From Liolophura sinensis (Eukaryota > Mollusca > Polyplacophora > Chitonida > Chitonidae), in NCBI RefSeq assembly GCF_032854445.1, contig NC_088300.1, positions 7,874,001-7,938,000 on the forward strand: a stretch of DNA of 64,000 nucleotides. Direction: 5' to 3'. Under the pieces are notes generated by a model that saw nothing but the letters and a program-made list of their open reading frames with translations, was not told where the DNA came from and ran no database searches. The first letter of the stretch is position 1, and each line of letters opens with the position of its first letter. A program made the translations under genes and the position numbers. Below are positions 58,901 to 64,000 of this stretch, piece by piece.

Positions 58901-59677
58901 AATTGAGAATCTGGGTCCCATAAAAATTAGACGCACAAATATGACCTTACTGCATCTTTGTTGTTCACAGAATGTTGAAGTTTTTTTACTCAAAGTATGT
59001 GTGCCTTAATATTTGTATAAAATTTTATGTATGTATTTTAATAACTTTGTATTTCTCACATGTTTAAAGTATTATGTAAATCAACCGTCATGTAGTATTG
59101 AAGGGCATTCTACCTTTGTTTGTTTTTAAATATAATATTTATATCATTAAACCGCTCAAGAAATGTAACCAACATAAATCGGACACTTTAGAAATTTTCA
59201 AAAATGTGTGTAGGGTGTAGACGTGCTACTTCTAGTAAATGTAATGTGTACAAACTCATGTTTATGTGCACAAATTGAATCTGATGCGCACAAAATCGCG
59301 ACAACAATGCGGAAGATATATTTTTAACCCTTCTTAATAAATCACTTCAAATAAAAACACCATTGCATGAAAGGTTTAACAATGCTAACCTTTCACTTAT
59401 GTCACTAAATCAGAGATGTCAAGAATTTCCAAAAAATGCGCTAAGGTGCCCATTGGGAAACGAAAGACATGTTTGGTGTGTTAATTTGGGCCAACAAAAG
59501 AGATCCCCAACAATTTATTTTCACACTAAATGCTTCCTAGACACAATACTTATGCTATGTTAGTCTGTAAACTGCATTTAAAAATGTTATGTGAATTAGT
59601 TCCTTTTAATACAAACCATTAAAGTTGAACCTTATGCCTACCTTGTCGACCGGGTAGTCCTGGTTGGGTGACGTCAT
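46901..59677 (-). CDS. SLX4IP-like protein with PWWP3A/MUM1-type C-terminal domain, 11 exons
   Basis: Coding exons in transcript order: 59677-59642, 56249-56139, 55499-55409, 53454-53332, 52626-52538, 52222-51897, 51293-50352, 49917-49833, 49122-49074, 47838-47738, 47011-46901. Together they give 2064 nt, 687 codons plus TGA, with GT-AG borders and matching phases. The start MTSPNQDYPVDK has a Kozak-like context. Residues 13-150 follow the SLX4IP N-terminal pattern: YKVLQLEVHPL, IWFADRHLQEIVQLVKDIA, YQVHREKMVIYVLPL, EISDYFVRSP. SLX4IP binds the SLX4-XPF nuclease and affects telomere maintenance. Exons 6-7 encode a long Ser/Asp/Lys-rich disordered region. The last four exons give a helical domain (EELIFLVHQNEDYLRNIF, DEQGDLVMDSLLSIF, YLMKVLLPEMFVKIYMDV) that resembles the C-terminal domain of PWWP3A/MUM1. 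No PWWP domain was seen. Family assignment is by remembered pattern; the exon model is firmer than the name. Confidence 0.75.
47165..47432 (-). repeat. SINE family A, best full-length copy, in intron 10 of the SLX4IP-like gene
   Basis: Runs from tttatttatttgattgatc through ggtggccagcattatggtg, gcatgagctggacttgaactc and cattggtgggaggatcctgg to cagtcacggaggtctcac. Its reverse complement starts with a tRNA-like head (A-box region near 47,415, B box gttcaagtcc at about 47,338-47,347) and ends in an aaataaataaa tail. The sense strand is minus. Confidence 0.9.
51355..51690. repeat. 25-bp minisatellite in intron 6 of the SLX4IP-like gene
   Basis: About 13 units of agtccaagactgtaaataca plus tttat, with gttaagatatt variants. 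Confidence 0.93.
52735..52890. repeat. Dispersed repeat, copy 1
   Basis: Shares tatgcacaa, gaaaaagta, catgtaactaag and ttatttaaact in the same order with 55,170-55,285. Both copies lie in introns of the same gene. Confidence 0.6.
54690..55065. repeat. About 60-bp tandem repeat, intron 3 of the SLX4IP-like gene
   Basis: Six units marked by agctaaaaaaa, cttaaccttcaatcca and tatgcatttacacacc, alternating as a 120-bp double unit. It ends in an a-rich run. Confidence 0.85.
55100..55345. repeat. Dispersed repeat, copy 2, with internal duplication
   Basis: The segment ttttcagtatttttgtgccctggtcattcttagc (about 55,130) recurs at about 55,305. The middle matches the repeat at 52,735. Confidence 0.65.
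55885..56070 (-). repeat. SINE family A copy, intron 2 of the SLX4IP-like gene
   Basis: Contains ttatttatttgattggtgttttac, ctcaagaatttttcac, ggcggccagcattatggtggg, aaccgggcacagccc and ccgctggttgctggcagacc. The tRNA-like head is missing. Confidence 0.85.
56260..59640. other. Long intron 1 of the SLX4IP-like gene, nothing coding seen
   Basis: Contains a perfect short hairpin ctacggatt/aatccgtag at about 57,138-57,158 and a (ta)n run at about 57,256-57,280. Otherwise AT-rich DNA with short unconvincing ORFs. Confidence 0.5.
59669..59676 (-). promoter_or_regulatory. Palindromic CRE (tgacgtca) overlapping the start codon
   Basis: A full cAMP-response-element palindrome lies exactly at the ATG of exon 1 of the SLX4IP-like gene (ATGACGTCA). 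CREB/ATF sites are common in TATA-less animal promoters close to transcription starts. Its position inside the coding start may be chance. Confidence 0.4.
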
Positions 59678-59699
59678 TTTGGTAAAACCTACCGGGTTT

Positions 59700-61290
59700 A
59701 TGTATTGACAAGCCCGGCAAAGTATCGGCGAATCCATTCATTAGGCCTACGCAATGTGTGCTTTTTCAAAAGCCAGAGTATGACTTATTCTATAATTACC
59801 CCAATGTATACACCTTTTAATTAGCACCCTGAAAATCATATAAGTAAAACAGTTTTAAAACAAATATTTTGAAAGATAGGCTACTGGAGTTGTATTATCA
59901 TAGAAAAGCGTGTTCAGCACTGTGACAGGGTGATACGATGACCAACTTTCGCTCACATACTGACCACAGTAGATGACACAAGCGTGCTACCGTCTGGTTT
60001 GTCTGACATGAATTGGACACCTATGAAATTATGGTAGTATCTGTGGATTACCAAGCATGGTAAAGAATTGCTGTATTACAGCCTTTTTCCTATTCTGAAA
60101 ACAAAAATCTTATATGTATATATGTCAATGGTTCCTATCCTGGAAACATAACCCATGCTATAGCCTAACATCTCTAAAGAAAATGGTTGATTCCAAATAC
60201 TTGTAGCAGTGTCTGTTTAAATCTTTCCACGTGTAGATGTTCAAAAACATGCAGCCCACAGGATATTATTTTTCAGGATTTTGGGGAATAATACATAAAT
60301 TTTAATTTACGCAATTAATATAGAATGCTTCCGATTTGACGTTAAGATCAATGATTTGTTTTATTTATCCTATACATACATGTAGGGCATATAAAATATA
60401 AAAAATACAGAGCTGCCTATAAAAATAAATTATTATTTTTTATTCTGTTTAAGAGTATTCAAAAATAATATTTTTCTTGAAAACTATAATATGATTTGCT
60501 TTAAATTTTCTAAATAATCAACATTTTTAAATACATCTGTTATCGTGAACACAAAAAATAAAATAAAAAAATAATCAAAATGCATACTTTATGGCAGATG
60601 CAAGGTGATACTGTTAATCGTAGTAAGCTACAACCTGTATGCCATACTCAAATATATCAGCCAAACAAATTCAGTTTAGTGGTACTATGTAAAATAAATT
60701 TATATTTGCTTGACTGAAAACATTCAATAATATTATTAGAGATATCAGAGACAGTCACTTTGCCGATATTGTTTTGAAAACGTACATATACAACTCCTAT
60801 AAGAGGAAAGCTGTTGATCTCAAGTGACAGACTGTAATACGCTTTGATGACAAATTTTCAGATTTAAAACACTAGATGAATTCCCGTCAACAAATATTTG
60901 ACATGTTTGTTAGACTGTCGGGTAGGTTTTGTGGGTTAATTAAGACGACGGGGCTTTTGTTTACTGGGATTTTTGTCTGCAAGGGTTTTTCTCCAAGGGG
61001 CTTTTGTCCGCCCGAGCTTTTGTTCTGGATTCTGTTTTATGTCATAGTCTGCGTCATTAAGTTTAAAATTTTGCATGTTCTTATTTAGTAAAGAAAAAAA
61101 TAAAAGAAAAAAAAGTGAAAAAAAAAAAATAAAAAAAAAAATAAAATAAAATAAATCAAAAGTAAAGTCAAACCAATTTAATGGCGACTAACAAAATGAA
61201 ATTCCATGCACACACATATGCACAGTAGACTGTTGAGTATAGAAAACTATGATGGATCTATGTGAAGAATGAAAACTCTGTTAAACAATT
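59700..61290. other. AT-rich upstream DNA, no gene seen
   Basis: Includes poly-A/T rich sequence at 60,400-60,580 and 61,085-61,160. No motif-bearing ORF. Confidence 0.5.
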
Positions 61291-61339
61291 TAAGGGCATC
61301 TCCAGCCATTCAGCATCCCAAAGCTTCCAGGGCCAAGGC

Positions 61340-61620
61340 ATCCCTAGCTCTACATACTTCTACACCTTTGCTAATACTAAGAGGTGGAGCTATACAATGC
61401 TCTATTAGATTTCCTTGGAGTAGTGCCAGAGTTCTGCCAACCTGATACACCTCAGGCACTTATCTTGTGTCTCCTGCAAAACTACAGGCCTGCACAAATA
61501 TGCGCGCTACCATTCTTGCGACCTCACCTTTATTCCTATGCAGCCTGCGCGTCTCAAAGATCATTGCCAAATGTTAAAAAACCAACCTGTAATGGTGACC
61601 GCGGGTCCATATGCTGACAA
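61340..61620. repeat. Inverted partial copy of 61,830-61,960
   Basis: Plus-strand words tagctctacatacttctacac (about 61,347) and gatcattgccaaatgttaaaa (about 61,559) match the minus strand of 61,830-61,925, where they are adjacent. Here they are about 170 bp apart, so an insertion split this copy. Confidence 0.6.
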
Positions 61621-61825
61621 TGACTCGTGACTTTTTGACCCTGTTTACAGTTTTGCAGAAATGAATTAGTGACTTCTCACAACAAAAGTGGACTCTTTTT
61701 GTGGCCAGTGGTTCTCATCTGTGTTGGTGAAATATTGCAGAGGATGTATTCTTCAAAATGAACTACGTTAAGGCAGCCTCGGTGGGAACTCTTCACATAC
61801 AGCAGGCAACATTGTTTACACTCAC

Positions 61826-61891
61826 CATGGCCATTATGACAGACAGGATTGATTTTAACATGGGGCAATGATCTTCGAAGCCAGCAATCTC
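61826..61891 (-). CDS. Candidate internal coding exon (low confidence)
   Basis: A 66-nt minus-strand exon bounded by ctctcattccttag on the acceptor side and gtgagtgt on the donor side, phase 0, reading EIAGFEDHCPMLKSILSVIM plus two residues. It is in phase with the candidate first exon at 63,287 and with exon 2 of the SLX4IP-like gene. It may be an alternative 5' exon of that gene, part of another gene, or chance. No homologue is recognised. Confidence 0.3.
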
Positions 61892-61959
61892 CTAAGGAAT
61901 GAGAGAAAGTAGAGGTATGTAGAGCTAATACGGCCACAGGACCCTCGCCTTTTGTCAAC

Positions 61960-63250
61960 CCATGACCGTACCACTTTCAAATTGCTTCTGATACGCCTGA
62001 TACTCTATGTGTTCTGAGGAGTGCTTAGATGGGTTGGTTGTTGAGCTGTGTAAAATAGGCAGTCAAATACAGATGTACCTTAATACTTAAACCTTTTCAA
62101 CTGCCTCTGCAGCTAATATTTTGAAACATTCTTACAGAACTATGGGGCTTAGAGAAATAATTTGCACAGTTTTGTGAAGGTTTCACCTTTAATGACACAA
62201 ACAAATCAATCTTGGTGTCATTTTCATAATACCGCACGTAGTGAGGTGAGGCCTGTAGGTATAATGTAAGTTTACTTCACTTACATGTACCTGTCATATT
62301 CGTGACACACTGTAAACAAACTTCCGGTTTTCATGATGGCTGCCATTATGAAAGCATGATGTGAAAAGAACCAAAAAGTTTCAACTGCCCCAAACTCTAA
62401 AATTTATCTGGGCTGAACACTTTTGATTTTCACTGCCTTATGATGCACAATGAGCATTAATCTTTTGCACAGCGTCTGTGACTTCTAGCCTTAGTTGACG
62501 TAAGTACCTGAAGTCTAATATCAGTACTCGACAAAGTTCAGCCTTGAGGTATCCTAGCAATCATACGCAAATCAGCGATCGGCTCATGATGTATGCTAGC
62601 TTCAATGGACTTTTCACATGACACACTGATGTTTTTTTTCGAATGGAAAGGGATCTCTCCACACTTGCTAGATACTTGACTCAATCTTTTTTATTCATAA
62701 GCATTGCTGGTTTCAATTCTCTTTCTGTACTGGGGTAAAAGCAGCAACACTCACAACATTGATGGTATGTAACTAACTTTTACTACGAAGTGTTTTCAAT
62801 AACCTAGCTTATATTTCATTAGCAATTCTGTTTTTTTTTTACTTACATCACATTCAATTTAAAAAAAAAACGCAAACGGAGAAATGCACCACACCCAACA
62901 ATAGATCTACAAAAATATTTTTTGTTTTTTCTCTTTTAGCTTCTGTATATAATTGTCTTTAATGTGTATAGTAGATAGTATATAACATGTAGATATTAAT
63001 TTGCCTAATTGATGCACAATGGATATGTAGGCCTACACACTATGTTCGGTCTTAGGCTTTGTTTATTTCATATTAATTGTATGCATAAATTCCACTGAAC
63101 AAAGTTCTTTAGTGGTTGAAAAGGTTGAAGATTTACAGTATGCACATTTTCTGACAAATGCCGCATCGCCGGATTACCCGTAACGTTCTTGAATTAACTA
63201 TTGATCAGTTGTCCGAAGTTAGCTCTGCAATACATAGAGGCAAAATCTTA
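61960..63250. other. Intergenic or intronic, nothing recognised
   Basis: No ORF or repeat of note. A gatggctgccattatg near-palindrome lies at about 62,335. Confidence 0.45.
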
Positions 63251-63251
63251 C

Positions 63252-63287
63252 TCTGAGATAATCTGTTAAAAACAATTCCCGCTCCAT
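63252..63287 (-). CDS. Candidate first coding exon (low confidence)
   Basis: A minus-strand ATG in strong context (gaagccATGG) opens a 12-codon exon MERELFLTDYLR ending at AGA|gtaaga, phase 0. A ttcccgc E2F-like word overlaps it. It could be an alternative start for the SLX4IP-like gene or the start of an unrelated gene. Confidence 0.3.
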
Positions 63288-63299
63288 GGCTTCAGCTGT

Positions 63300-64000
63300 C
63301 TCATTTGGCGTTTTCAAGGATCAAATAAAAGTGACGGTTCAGCATTGAACTTTTCAGCTTTCCCACCAAAAACAGACGACGTTTCTTTCACACAGAAGAA
63401 CTCTACGAAGGGAGATAACTATACTGGTACTTCTCACGGCGCATGGGCCGTTTGTGAATGTGTCCTTCAAAGTTCAATATTTTACATGCAGTTTTGGTGC
63501 AAAGTGTATCGTGTAATCAGTTATTGTGCATGTGACGATATGAAGAACTGACGAGCATTGCTGTTAAATATTGGCAGGTTTTTGTGTGATTCGCAGGTCT
63601 GGCCACCGCCAGGGCAGAGGTGACATTGAGTGAGTTGTTGTTGTAACTTATAGCCCAGGCTACTTTTTTCGCTCACAGACCCAAACTGTGAGTGGCAAGT
63701 CAGACTCACCTAGATTATGAACACTGTCAAACCATACACAGGTATTATGTCTGGTAATAACTGCTGAGGAAGGGCAGTTATAAAGACTAGGTTGATCCTT
63801 TCGTTGGTCAGTGAGCCCCTTGTTAGATGTTCATTGTGAAAAGCTAGTTCCAGTTCATCACTCTACCACTTCACAGCAACCTCAAGTTTACAATTCCCAA
63901 AGGAAGTACCAAGTCTACATGACCAAAGTTAAAAAAATATAACATGTCAGTAAGCCAATATTATTTTCCAAGCTTTGTTCGGCAATGGATGGTCCAAACC
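63300..64000. other. Window end, no gene supported
   Basis: Short ORFs on both strands (at most 68 codons) without motifs or convincing splice sites. Confidence 0.4.

Overview
This is an animal nuclear window with intron-containing genes, GT-AG splicing, tRNA-derived SINEs, MITEs and many minisatellites. The SINE with a CACT-type tail, the reverse transcriptase family near 4 kb and the abundance of acatgtac-type words suggest a lophotrochozoan, most likely a mollusc. That assignment is inference.

Region 1 (about 1-10.1 kb) is the wreck of a Polinton/Maverick, a large DNA transposon related to adeno-like viruses. Its recognisable genes, in order, are a retroviral-type integrase (+), a penton-like minor capsid protein (+), a small pX/pVI-like capsid protein (+), the double jelly-roll major capsid protein (+), an adenovirus-type maturation protease (+) and a protein-primed family B DNA polymerase (-). 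All carry stops and frameshifts. A Penelope-type reverse transcriptase follows the integrase stop directly, and a deletion has removed the facing ends of protease and polymerase. A decayed gene with a possible PC4-like motif lies upstream.

Region 2 (10.1-17.5 kb) is intergenic: SINEs, microsatellites and an arylamine N-acetyltransferase-like pseudogene (-) with three stops in one otherwise open frame.

Region 3 (17,555-39,100, +) holds a complete VIPAS39/SPE-39 homologue: 19 coding exons, 540 codons, with every splice phase consistent. The partner of VPS33B in endosome and lysosome-related trafficking is therefore intact. Its introns are full of foldback elements, MITEs, SINEs and minisatellites, including a 3.6 kb array that produces long but meaningless antisense ORFs.

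Region 4 (39.1-46.9 kb) is the interval between the two convergent genes: SINEs, a palindromic MITE family, a LINE fragment and a 33-bp minisatellite.

Region 5 (46,901-59,677, -) holds a second complete gene, 11 coding exons and 687 codons. Its N-terminus resembles SLX4IP and its C-terminus resembles the C-terminal domain of PWWP3A/MUM1, a combination I do not know from vertebrates. Its last codons, stop and poly(A) signal lie in the 33-bp minisatellite. Region 6 (59.7-64 kb) has two candidate upstream coding exons on the minus strand, an inverted duplication and A/T-rich DNA.

The two intact genes act in different processes (vesicle trafficking; probably DNA repair or telomere maintenance), and nothing suggests a joint pathway.
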